In this document: one piece after another, positions 46,448 through 56,802 of the stretch
Layout of the letters: each line of letters begins with the position of its first letter
Position numbering within the stretch: position 1 is the first letter of the stretch
Assembly (NCBI GenBank): GCA_037178975.1
Contig: JASJZH010000003.1
Coordinates: 4,898,001-4,962,000, forward strand
From: Oscheius tipulae
Taxonomy: Eukaryota > Nematoda > Chromadorea > Rhabditida > Rhabditidae
Direction of reading: 5' to 3'
Length of the DNA stretch: 64,000 nt
Notes under the pieces: generated by a model
Seen by the model: only the letters and a program-made list of their open reading frames with translations
The model's database searches: none
Told to the model about the DNA's origin: nothing
Position numbers and translations under genes: made by a program

Positions 46448-46778
46448 TAATATGTTTCCTCATGATAGTGTAGGCTTCTTGAGTTCTCCAAATAAAGTAT
46501 TTCAAAGTTTGTTCTTTATAATTTTACTAACATATCAGGACGAAATGAAGTATCCATTTGCTTCAAATAAAGATGGAGCCAACTTATTCGTTGACCAAGA
46601 ACTTGTTCATTCTTTTGACTTGAGAAACAGACGTGTTGATAAGGTTTATTTAAAAAGAATGACGATATAAATGGTACATGCGCAATAAAACATACGACGT
46701 AGAATGAAACTTGACTCAAAACTTGCTGCCCTCTGCTCGAGACTTGTATGCCGCGGTAGCAATTGTAGTTTAGTTTGG

Positions 46779-47635
46779 TCAATTCTTCGTCTCTAAGATA
46801 TTTTCAAATTATCATAAACAAAAATATACCTTGATCGAGGGATGAAGAAGCTCCACTGCCGTTTGCGATAACCTCCGAATAGAGGCGGGGTCTGGACAGC
46901 TTAGGAGCCTCGTCGCTTCCAGATTTGGGCTCTTGTCCTGACGGCATATCTTGGTTCGATTCACGGCTGATTTCGGCTGCGAATATGTGGCCACTCGGTG
47001 ACTGGCAGGCATTAGGCTTTTGCTCAGCGGATTTGGTCGTCAAGTCGATATTTGGTTGGTTCGGCAGACAGTCCAATTTCTGGCCAACCAGGATGACACT
47101 CTGAACAAGTTTGTAAGTAATGCGAGGCCGCTCACCTTTTGATTGGTGGAGGTAATGTTATGACCCGGATAAGAAGGAATGTCTTGCATATCAAAGTCGC
47201 TCGAATCAGGATAGGAGAGGCGAGTTGAGAGGCTTTGTTCACGATGATCGTCTACTTTCGTAGAGCAGAATGGAGGACTGAAAGCGCCTGCATCGAGAAT
47301 AGAGTCGACCTTGCCTTCGCACAAAGCGGATGGCTGGCAGACGCTGAGAACCTGTCCCTTTGTAGCCTAAAATGTAAGCATCAGAAAGAATAAAATTTAA
47401 AAAAAGTACATTAGGAGGTGAAGGACGTGGAGGACTTTGTGCGTAAACCCGGGAGACTTCGTACACTTCACCGCGCTCAGGATCACAAGAATTGCAGCAG
47501 AGAAGCACTGAAAAAGTATATAGATAATAAAGATCACGGTTTTGCTGCCGAACACGGTTTTACAATACTGATCACACAATTTTTGCCCAATTTGACGAAT
47601 AAATCTAACAGAAACTTACTTTTCAGCTTATTCAT
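46779..47635 (-). CDS. Unrecognised Ser/Pro-rich protein
   Basis: Exons 47620-47635, 47410-47507, 47136-47366, 46830-47100, 46779-46792 join in phase to 209 residues. It begins MNKLKMLLCCNSCDPERG, a Cys-rich start that could be palmitoylated, then a Pro-rich stretch (AQSPPRPSPPN) and a long Ser/Asp/Gln-rich, probably disordered region. The last exon is only 14 bases and is the weakest part. Convergent with NAA20. No family recognised. Confidence 0.55.
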
Positions 47636-47787
47636 GATGATCGTAGAGGAAGAGATCTGGTTTTAGTCCGAAGTGTCGAACCGCATATTTCCCGCCAAAA
47701 ACGTAGGGATCTCATACAATAATTAAGCGCGCGAAAAAAAACATACCCAGCCTTGTTTCAGTTTTATATCAGCTTTTCACTTTCAGA

Positions 47788-48233
47788 ATGACAAAAAACT
47801 CATCAGTTGAAACAGAAGTTGGACTTTTGCGAAGCATCTTCACTTCCAGTAAAAATTTTACTCATGTCGGTTGCCTATTTTCTTTTGTAATTGTTTTTCA
47901 GAAACAGCAATTACCCGCGGCTTCTGAGTTTGAAAAGGATAGTAGTGTATTTATGGTTGACAGCTTACTGGTCTGTTGTTACTCTCTTTGACTGTTTCTT
48001 TTTTGAGGTGCGAAGATATAATGGCATTTTTTGGAAGCCGTACAAAGTAAAGCGGTGTATTCTCCAGAAATCTGGAAGACTTTTCGTATACAGGTATTTG
48101 TCTCAGCTGTTTTCAATCAAATTCCAATTTTCAGTAGTTCCACCCGTGGCTTGAGCCTTATGCTCCCGGAGTTGGTCATGAAACAATCTTCGAACACAAA
48201 GAACCCGAACAAAATTGTAGGTTTTTGCAGCTA
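47788..48233 (+). CDS. Possible small gene or gene remnant
   Basis: A start at 47788 reads TKNSSVETEVGLLRSIFTS, then across a possible 52-base intron QQLPAASEFEKDSSVF. A later frame at about 48060-48233 is also open. I could not join the parts into one convincing reading frame, so this may be a decayed gene. It lies next to inverted-repeat elements. Confidence 0.25.
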
Positions 48234-48349
48234 GTTCCAACTAGTCCGTTGTCAGTGTGCTAGCTGCAAGTTTGTCATCTATCTCGAGAAGATGAAGCTG
48301 TGTATTAAAATTGACGGTTTGTTCCGGGTATTTCTTTTGGTAATACTTC

Positions 48350-48720
48350 GGCAGGTGTTCCCGTACATTTAAACGATTTTTCGCTCACTTTTTCTTTTTG
48401 AATTTTCTCCTTGCTTTTGATAATCCCCGCTGTTCTTCATCATTTTTATTGAAATTTTTTTCCGTTTTCCAAATCTTTTTTCTACTCCAGAATTTTCTTA
48501 GTCGTCCTTTAAGTTGATTGAACGAAGAAAGAAGCCGATCTATTTTTCCACCTGCCTCAAAATAAATTACTTATTTACGACATTTTTCAAGTTAATATAC
48601 CTCCTGGTGCTTACTCTGTTTTGCCTCGAAACATTATTTTGTAGAGAAGAAAACGTCAAAATGATAAAGAACAGCGGGAATGTCAAAAATTGTGAAGAAT
48701 ATTTAAAAATTCGCTAAAAA
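48350..48720. repeat. Inverted-repeat (foldback) sequence
   Basis: CCCGCTGTTCTTCATCATTT at about 48426-48446 is matched in reverse complement at about 48656-48677 (AAATGATAAAGAACAGCGGG), with weaker matching outwards. No coding frame. Likely a non-autonomous DNA element of a family not otherwise seen here. Confidence 0.5.
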
Positions 48721-48802
48721 GGAAGTGCGCGCGAAAACGCATTTGAATGAATGGAGCCGCCACAAGTATTACCATTACATTTCTTTCTAGTATGGTTTTA
48801 AG

Positions 48803-49379
48803 CTGAAAAATGGAAAAAAGGACTTGTACTAGCGAATCTGGGTAGGAGTTTGGAAGACAACGATAACATCGATACGTACTTTTTGTGTAAGTAACCACTG
48901 TTTCTGAGGTAATCATTGTGTTTACAGCTCATTACACTCTCGACACCACCCTCTCTCCGTGTGCTGGAAACACTACACGTTCGACAAATTTGGATGCGAC
49001 TAAGTATGCAACCTGTATTTCAACCCCACAAATGGTTTTTCCGAACAATCATTTTGTAGACTTTTTATATTTAGGTAAAGCGCAGGAAGGCAGTGTCTAC
49101 CTCGATGTATACCGCACCAAATGACCTTCGTGTCGATAATCATCATCATGAGCACAGTCAGTATGAAACTACCATTCAAACGACGGACACAACAGCGTTT
49201 GTTACATGTCATGAGGTATGTTTTCCTATACCCACTTCTTTCTCCTTGGTTCAGGCTTTTGAGCGTCATATTCTCACTTCTAGCTATCTCCCAGACATAC
49301 CTAATCTGGCTGCAACGACAGTTCAGCTCAATAAGCTCTGTAATCACTCGGCTTCACTCGAGTCACTGCAAATAATCTA
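48803..49379 (+). CDS. Unrecognised gene, 5' end not found
   Basis: Three downstream exons join in phase: about 48803-48889 (NLGRSLEDNDNIDTYF), 48928-49034 (HYTLDTTLSPCAGNTTRSTN), 49075-49218 with VKRRKAVSTSMYTAPND and a His-rich patch, and 49258-49379 (SSYLPDIPNLAATTVQLNKL) ending LESLQII. Introns are 38-40 bases with good ends. No upstream start codon was found in frame, so at least one more 5' exon is expected. Product unknown. Confidence 0.4.
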
Positions 49380-49689
49380 GATGTACCAGCATGTTTTATT
49401 TACCCGTTTATAAATGTTTGCTTGATGCTACCGATCATCCTTCAAATTGCAAGTGCACATCTGATTTATCCCAAGACATGGTAGAGTACGACACCTCTCT
49501 CGCTATGCTGCATACTTTGTAGTGCAATACGATAAGTAGTCAAGTTTTCAACATTTCGGCCAAGTTTGCGACGCCTGTGTATAGTGTAGGCTGCGAGAGA
49601 GAATTAGTCCAGAATTACGGTAAGAATCGTGACGGAGCCCACGATTGCTTGGCCGTCTTCCTTTATACTTTGCTTCTAAACAAAACAGC

Positions 49690-50541
49690 TATATATAGTC
49701 AAATGAAATTTAACAGTTTGAACTCCCGCCCAGGAATCACAAACCTGGCCGACGCGAACATTTCGGTCAGGTTCGTGATGCCTGTCCCGCCTTTATCGAA
49801 TTTAAATGGATCCAATTTGGCGCGAATAACTGACTACGTCTTTTCACTGACGGTAGAACGTCGTGCTTTGTTTTTCATTTTTTTTAAGCTTTCTATCAGA
49901 TTCCGGAGATTTCTTGTACGTAGACGTTGCACATTACACTTTTCTAAATTTAGGACGTAAACATGATAAGAAAGTGAAACTGCGGAGAAATCTGGAGAGA
50001 AAGAAATATCACGAAAATTTGAAGCTGTTTAAAGGGACACTGACATTGCGGGTGTATGTGTACCCCGGGCACGACTTTTGTAGTTGGGTCTTGCGACGAA
50101 TTTCCCTGGAAATCAGTCTTTCGCATTTTTTTGATGCTTTACACATTTTCTCGTCTTCTAAGTGGGTTCAATAGATTCGCCGTCAAAAAATACCCCAGAA
50201 ACGCCTACTTTAACGTCAAAATAAGTAGAAAACGTAGATAATAAGAAAAACGGAAGAAGAGCAGGGTTTTCTCATTTTTCTTCATTATTCTCGTTATTTT
50301 TGACGTTGAACTGGGCGTTTCTGGGGTATTTTCCGACGGCGAATCGATTGAATACATTTAGAAGACAAGAAAATGTGTAAAGCACCGAAAAATGCTAAAG
50401 AATGATTTTTAGGGAAATTCGTCGCGGGACCCAACTACAAAAGTCGTGCCCAGGGCACACATACACTCGCAATGTCAGTGTCCTTTTAAAATCGCCGCGA
50501 TGGTTTGAAAAATGTTCTATTATTTTTTTGAACAGACTATG
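49690..50541. mobile_element. Large foldback element
   Basis: Arms of over 200 bases at about 50023-50235 and 50275-50497 are reverse complements with few differences: for example CCCCAGAAACGCC near 50203 against GGCGTTTCTGGGG near 50308, and GTGTACCCCGGGCACGACTT near 50059 against its inverse near 50440. The loop is short, around 50240-50270. The right end closes TATTTTTTTGAACAGACTAT (about 50521-50541), the same end as the MITE at 23676-23982. A smaller inverted repeat (about 49733-49783) lies further left. No transposase seen. Confidence 0.7.
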
Positions 50542-50662
50542 TATCATTCCGTTTTTTTTCACTAGAAACTAGTCTAAAAAGCCTCAATTTATGCTCACAA
50601 AATCTAAAATTGTTCTTGTTTTTTGGCAATTCCATTTATATAAAAGAAGTTTAGCTGCAATC

Positions 50663-53600
50663 ATGACCATGAGAAAACGTAACAAGTCTAGAAGGATCGC
50701 TCGAATAAGGAAGGGAAGGGAAGGAGACGTACGATCTGTTGGTCAATCGGACCAAGAATCGCTCTCCGTCGATGGTGGAAGCTCAGCTTGCTGCTCCGAT
50801 GATGTTCCTATGCTTGGGGAAGCGATACAGGAAAATGAGGATAAAGCTGATTTCCATCTCTCTTTCGACGTATGAACTTTTTATACCTTAACAATTTTGT
50901 GCCAGGGTGCAATGAAGAATGCAAGTCACCCTGTTTGGAATAGTAACGCTCCTGAGTTCAAGCCCAAAATTCTCAGCCTTGAAAACATGCGCGATAAGCC
51001 GGCTGCCGATGTGTTGATCCATCTCAACTTGCAAGAAATGGAGAACAAGGGAAAGTCGATGCCTGGCAATCGTGCGGACGACTCCTGGAGCCACAATGAG
51101 AACGCTCTCAAGAACAACGGCAGCGAGTTCAACACAATGAGCCAACTTCTCATCGACAGGAGCAGCCGTATTCTCAAAAGTAGTCTAAATTTCTTTCTAC
51201 AATTCGCTAATGCTTCAGACAAACCTGGTATTTCGGTCAATTTACAACTTCGGGAGAAGTTGCTCGAGAACCGAGTGCAGAAGGCAGTGTCTTCTGAGCA
51301 ACTAGTTATTCCTCGCTCAAAAATTGTATCGATCTCTTACACCGAGAAGCGGGATCAGAAAGAACTGACCGGTGTGTTGCTTCTTCGAACGTACCTCATT
51401 TTGAATATTTAGCTATCTGTCCTGAATACAAGGCTGATGTCATTCGCCAAAAAGAGACAAGAGTTAGCGTCGTCATTCCACGCGGTATCCAAAAGAAGAG
51501 TGCAGAGACTAGCTACCTCGACAGTCTCGAAGCTGTCGCATTCTTTATAAACCCGTTGGCCAGGAATGAGATTAGTAGGTTTCTTTTTTTTTCGCAATAT
51601 GCAAATTTAAGAGATCGATCTTTTGGGAATGCTGGACAAGATTTTGGCTAAGCGCCCTGATTCACCAAATTCAGGCTTTTGCGACAAGGAAAACAAGGCG
51701 GTCCAAGAGATCACTCAGGTTCGTACTCTAGTTGTCGCTATTGCTTAAAACTTTGTTGCAGGCTGTAACGAAGCTGTGGAAGATGCTAAGCACAATCAAG
51801 TACGCCAATCTGGGTTTCGCGGCCGAGAATGAGCTTCAAGCGGACTTTCCTTATACTTTGCTGGAAAATAATTACGATTGGGAAGCTGACACCTTGGCTC
51901 TAACCAACTTGGTTGAAAAGCTGATTGCTTGCCCTCTGCCGACTGATGCCCTGAAGAGTGAATTTGACAAGGCCAATAAGGATTCCCAAGAGATTCTTGA
52001 CTTGATAATGAAAGACGACCGCGTCAAACTTTCTGAAGTATCTTTATCTTAATGAACGACATGAAAAGAATTCAGATGAACATCCAACACAAGGGCACCG
52101 CTCAGATTCGTATCTTACACGGCCTGGAAGTAACCGACAGCGAGCTTTTTGAGGTAGTTCAGCTCTCCGTTGCCACGGACTACGGCAACTTTCTTTGGAT
52201 GGTGGAACACCAACCGGATCTTCTGCTTCACAGTTTGGACATAGCCGATGCAGTTGTAAGCTCAATCCATCGAAAAATGCTGTCGAAGGATCTCCGGCCT
52301 CTTGCTGCCCTTGTTTGGGTTTGTGTTTAAAAACAGGCTTATTCTGATTAAGTCTGTTTTTTTAGATTGTTCCAAAGATGTTACAAAGCCTGACTCCGAA
52401 GGAATTGTGCATCCTGAGCGAGAAATATGTGTCCAATCAAGAAGTGAAGATCGGAAACTGGCCAGAAGTGCTACTATTCGGGTACCAGATGCGATGGCTG
52501 AAGAAGAATTGTGGCCAGCTTCAGCTCAAATGTATTATTGAAGCAGCTCTGGCCGACGCCACACCTGTTGAAGAGGTACTTATTACACGTGTCTATGACG
52601 CTATCGGTTCAGATTACCAGCTTTTTACTTTTCTGTGCATTGATTGCCGAGTTCGGAGAAGGCCGTTTCGCTCGGGTTTACGACTTTTCTACCGATTCTT
52701 TCTGTACCAGAATTGGACGAGTGTTAGCTAGCAATATCCCCATTGAAAACAAGAATAAGCTGATCAATGTAGGCGGAATTTCTGTCATACCTACTTGTTT
52801 AGTCTCTGATGGCCTTGCCCGATCCAGTAAAACAGCTACTTCTGGCCGACGGAAACGAGAAAACTTCCACCTCCCTCTATTACAGCGCCGAAGTAATCAT
52901 TATGCTCCAGGTTGAGGCTTCAGCTAAAGTGAAGGCACTCGAATGTATAGTACTTTTCCATTGTTCGAACTGCTTACCAATTTAGTACTTGGCGAGCATA
53001 TATCCCTTGTTCGTGTCGTCAACGTTAGTATCCTTCCAAATTTCACCGGTCAAAAAAGGATGCTCGTCGGGCCAATTTTGAGTAGTCTCGTGAAGTTGGA
53101 AATCTTCCGCGAACAAGTTGCTCGCTCTGAAAGTACGTATTTACAATTGTATTAGTCTATCCGAGAGTTTAAGACGGCACAACACTTCTGAAGGATGTCG
53201 CCAAACTTGCCTTAGAGCAGTACGTTGATCCGACCAATGGAAAGACGCCACGATATCCTTTCATGAAAGACTTGCTCAATTTTGTCGATGATATTGTCCG
53301 TCTTCACGAGGCAAATTCCGAACTTGCTACTACCATCAAGGACCTTATTCTGGTTTGAGGGCACTGGATTGCGGTAGAGTTAGTTTTAGAGCCGAAACCT
53401 GCCTTGGTACCAGAATGTGGCTCTGATTGCAGTTTGCTTTCCCAAGTCCAGAAAGAGGGTTTCTCCACCCAGACCATTCATCGAGGACACTCGCGAAGAT
53501 ATGGAAGCCATTATTCGTATTCTCCAATCGTGGCCGGAAGAGGAGGAAGTAGTAAAGAGCGCTTTTGAGTCTACTGTAATGGGTAATCTTGCTTGATTTG

Positions 53601-54037
53601 CGCCTCATGTTCATCCATTTTGCAGACATCCGTTCACATGTTGACCCGGTTCTGTTCGCATATTCACTTATGAGCGCCTGTGTGGCCGAAGATTCGCGTG
53701 TAAAGGTAATTCATTGGTATATTTCATCGACCATTTCCTTAGGACCTGGAGCAGTATATGGCAAAATTTGTGCAAAGCTCTTTGGTGTGGTCGCAGAAAA
53801 AGCCAAGGATGAGACAGGCTGAAACTGAGGAGATTCCCATGTGGTTCAAGGAGAATATTTTGGTGGATAACGCGGATATTAAAGCATCTGTCAAGGAGGC
53901 CGGTTAGTAAATTTTGTATCCACGTTAATTTTCACCTTTCAGTTATTGCCGTTGCAAAGCGCTGGAAGCCATATTCGAAGCCCTACCCAACCAGCCCTAG
54001 GACTGCTGCCAAACCCTTGAAGAATCGTAAAAAGTAA
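50663..54037 (+). CDS. Large PAM2-motif protein, predicted poly(A)-binding protein partner
   Basis: Seventeen phase-compatible exons: 50663-50869, 50906-51179, 51219-51371, 51413-51574, 51612-51718, 51762-52037, 52076-52318, 52366-52575, 52613-52768, 52803-52949, 52986-53023, 53059-53132, 53174-53352, 53390-53582, 53626-53705, 53743-53902, 53943-54037; 917 residues. A basic N terminus (MTMRKRNKSRRIARIRKGR) is followed at about residues 75-92 by PVWNSNAPEFKPKILS, which fits the PAM2 consensus (xLNxNAxEFxP) that binds the MLLE domain of cytoplasmic poly(A)-binding protein. The rest is mostly amphipathic helices, possibly a HEAT- or MIF4G-like solenoid, and ends with a basic tail (KPLKNRKK). A stop-free 33-base candidate intron sits at 52256-52288. 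Full family identity not recognised; a translation or mRNA-turnover role is inferred from PAM2 only. Confidence 0.75.
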
Positions 54038-54141
54038 ATTGGGAGAGATATTCTCCGTAAAAACTGCCGATTGAACATTGTAAATGTAACTTCATGAATC
54101 ATTTCAGTAGTTGGTGTTCGTTATTCATCTTGCAAGAAAAG

Positions 54142-54621
54142 ATGGCAAGTGTATATCTGGATTTTCCATGGTTTTCTGGCACTCGTTTATCTATGCCTTG
54201 TTTTTGACAGTACATCTATCGCCATTGTTTCACGGCTGCACGAAATGCTAGATTCTTTTCGCGAATCGTTCCAGCCACGTTCCATGCCAATTGTCGTCTG
54301 TCAATAATGATAAGAAGGAGGTTATGGCATTTACTTGGTAAGTGATAACGCTGTTTCTGCGAGTGCTCATGAATTGGCGCGCGAAATTTGAGCACTAATG
54401 GGTCTTGCAACGAATTGTTTTTAGGCAAAGCAGTAGTCTTGGCATTCCGCTGCCACTTTTATTTCTGGTTGACGCTCATATCCTGTTTTCTTGAAGTTTT
54501 GTACACGATTCTGGTTGATTTTACCAACAAAATTTCCCCGAAAATTCACTTCGTGTTTTGGAGCAGCAGACTGAGCTTCCAAAAAGAATTCTGTTTGAGA
54601 TTATTGCGAAACTCGTTTTAG
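54142..54621 (+). CDS. Small basic membrane protein, unrecognised
   Basis: Exons 54142-54150 (only MAS), 54211-54337 and 54425-54621 join in phase to 110 residues. The N-terminal half is Arg-rich with few acids (RHCFTAARNARFFSRIVP, IMIRRRLWHLL), resembling a mitochondrial targeting sequence. A hydrophobic segment follows (FYFWLTLISCFLEVLYTILV). The tiny first exon is the weak point. It sits 27 bases after the preceding polyadenylation region and 44 before the next start codon. Confidence 0.45.
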
Positions 54622-54664
54622 ATTGTTCTCTCTTCGCATTTTATCATTCACTTTTTAGCAATAG

Positions 54665-56020
54665 ATGTCACTAGAAGATGACGATGTGCTCAACAGCACA
54701 TCTAAAAGCCGAAGGATCGTGGAAACGCTCAACGCGCTGAATGAGGCCGTGAGCAATTTTTGCAAATTGGGTGTTCTTCATCTCGACCATTTCATAGAAA
54801 TTGGCCTTCCTCTCAGTAAGTTTCCTGCTTCTGCAGCATTTCTATCACATATATTTGGCCTTTTGACGATGAGCCATATTACAAAAAGCCACGAAAATAA
54901 CTTATTCCATTTGCTTTCGATTGTGCAACACAACGATGATAATATGTGGTATTTTCCTTTAAGAATTCCACATTTCAGAAGATGCCAACTCAAAATATAT
55001 CGAGGATCACGCAGCTGTTTGTGAAGGGATTCACGAGTTTGCTGTCACAAGCCAAAAGCTATCCAACCAATTCAACTTCTACTCGCAAGTTGCTTTTGTA
55101 GGTTCTAATTTTTTATGCTAACTTTGGTGACAGTATAGGCGCATATTTTAAAACATGGCGTAGATGTTGACATTCCGGCACAAACACAAAATAATCCCAC
55201 ATCGGCTGCTGCAACTTCTCTATCTCCAAAACACTCCCAAATCCCGCAATATACGCACAATGAGCCTATTATTGTCGACGAGATTCCTCTTCCATCAGAA
55301 CGTAGGTTTTGTTCTCTTCCATTTATCTGAAATGTCCTTTTGCAGCGTTCAATGAGAAGTTAGCTTCAAATGTGAGCATGTCTGTTGTCGTTGAGACCAA
55401 CCAGAAGATTACCCTGAATACGGATCACATCGACAAATCAGTATGGATGTTCCTTCCCTTTTCTAAAACCTAGGTTTAGGTTCCTTCTCTACAGGAGTCT
55501 TCTCATCCTGAGAAATTCTCGGCTAAAAGTGTCACCGATCGTCTAAAGGCTGGCGAATACAAAAAAGTATCGTTTTAAATCAGCTTGATCGCAAGATTCA
55601 GATTCCATACGCGAAAGAAATGTCCCTCAACCAAGTGTGCACAAAAGACGATGAATGGCTGGAATTTGCTCAGTGCACAAATTGCGATAAGGTGATGGAG
55701 ACGAATGGTGAGGAATTAAAGCACGCCCAAACTTGCAATTGGAGGAAAGAAGAAACCCAAAGAGAAGTTCCAAGAGGCGAGGTTCGTTTATTCTTATTTC
55801 TGTTGTAATAGAGACTTTCCGACCTCGTTCCTCGTGAACAAGCCATTCATACCTGTTTTTCCCGGAATGAAACTGTCGAAGAGAACATCGAACGGACTGT
55901 TTGCCGTAAGTCACTTTTGTTGCTCTAGTTCACTTGCCTGTTTCAGAGCCAGCCGCCTTCCAAAAATCTCCACCTCTGAAGACTTGCTCGTACGTGGTTT
56001 CAAACTCTTTTTCACCTCTT
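54665..56020 (+). CDS. Unrecognised protein with a C2HC-like zinc motif
   Basis: Exons 54665-54815, 54979-55097, 55139-55301, 55346-55440, 55495-55566, 55602-55781, 55812-55905 and 55947 onward, all in phase. The N-terminal part is helical (SRRIVETLNALNEAVSNFCK, FAVTSQKLSNQFNFYSQVA), then a low-complexity Thr/Gln/Pro stretch. At about residue 215 comes CTNCDKVMETNGEELKHAQT plus Cys, a C-x2-C-x12-H-x4-C arrangement that could bind zinc. The 3' end is unsettled: a donor-like gtacgt follows TCSY context near 55990, and the frame otherwise continues open into sequence antisense to the synaptobrevin gene. Confidence 0.55.
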
Positions 56021-56113
56021 TGTCTAATCATGTTGTTTCATAGAAATATATTTCTTCTAATACAATTGAATCTATTGGATTGCATTTGTTCCAGTTTATT
56101 TCGTGCGCATCGT

Positions 56114-56493
56114 CTAGATGAAGATGATTCCGACAACGGAGAGAGCACAGACGACGACGATGCTAGCAACGAGATATTTGTAGAAGTTGGTCTTCCAGTC
56201 TTGCTTGACGCGCACCTCTTTGGCACACTTGTGGAATTCGGCTGCAGTCATGTCCAGAACCTCTGAATCCAGTTTTCAATTTAAAATTGAAGAGAACTTA
56301 CCAGCACGACAGACGAGATTTTCGAGACGATCACTGCGCATGGACATCTTCTCGATGTTGTCTCGCATGATGTTTATGACTTCTGGAACCAGGGTAAAGG
56401 AGATCCGAGTTTAGACCCACCGTTGAGCTCGTGACGCGTCTCCTTCATCTTTTCCGTAGGAGTCTGGCTGACAGTACAGCTTGGAGTCGACAT
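56114..56493 (-). CDS. Synaptobrevin/VAMP v-SNARE
   Basis: Vesicle SNARE that pairs with syntaxin and SNAP-25 for membrane fusion. Exons 56421-56493, 56302-56382, 56114-56262; 100 residues, normal for short VAMPs. The SNARE motif runs from ETRHELNEVINIMRDNIEKM to AAEFHKCAKEVR, with the zero-layer Arg in the IMRDN segment. A C-terminal membrane anchor (YLVASIVVVCALSVVGIIFI) ends at the stop. Overlaps, in antisense, the possible 3' end of the plus-strand gene at 54665. Confidence 0.9.
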
Positions 56494-56599
56494 ATTGGAA
56501 TAGCGTTTATTCTGTTGTTCTTTTATTACGAGGAGCAATTAAGGACAAACTTTTTGTATGGTTTCAAGAAAAGACTTTGCATAAAAAGACACTTGGTAA

Positions 56600-56802
56600 A
56601 CATGGCGCTTCTTTTTGACTCAATCCAGGTTAATGGACAGCTGAAAGACGATGTCGGATCAAAGCGACCGCGTCCTTTGAGTTGCGATACAGTAGAACGA
56701 CTGGAAGAAGTAATTCTTTATCCAATTCCGCATGAGACCATTAAACGACGGACAATGTGGCCATTAGTCGGGCCTCGCGGTGATATAGAGCCTTGCTGCT
56801 AA
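56600..56802 (+). CDS. Possible small ORF
   Basis: Frame of 67 codons from ATG (MALLFDSIQVNGQLKDDVG) with a polar, Arg- and Pro-containing sequence, ending IEPCC. No family, no splice support, no downstream polyadenylation signal noted. Could be a first exon of an unseen gene. Confidence 0.2.

Noticed and set aside
49577-49960. A 127-codon plus-strand frame
   Set aside because: It runs through small and large inverted repeats of transposon type and shows no conserved motif.
56100-56266. Acidic plus-strand frame (RLDEDDSDNGEST...) as a C-terminal exon of the gene at 54665
   Set aside because: It is exactly antisense to the synaptobrevin membrane anchor. Hydrophobic codons read backwards give acidic and polar residues, so this is most likely a shadow.
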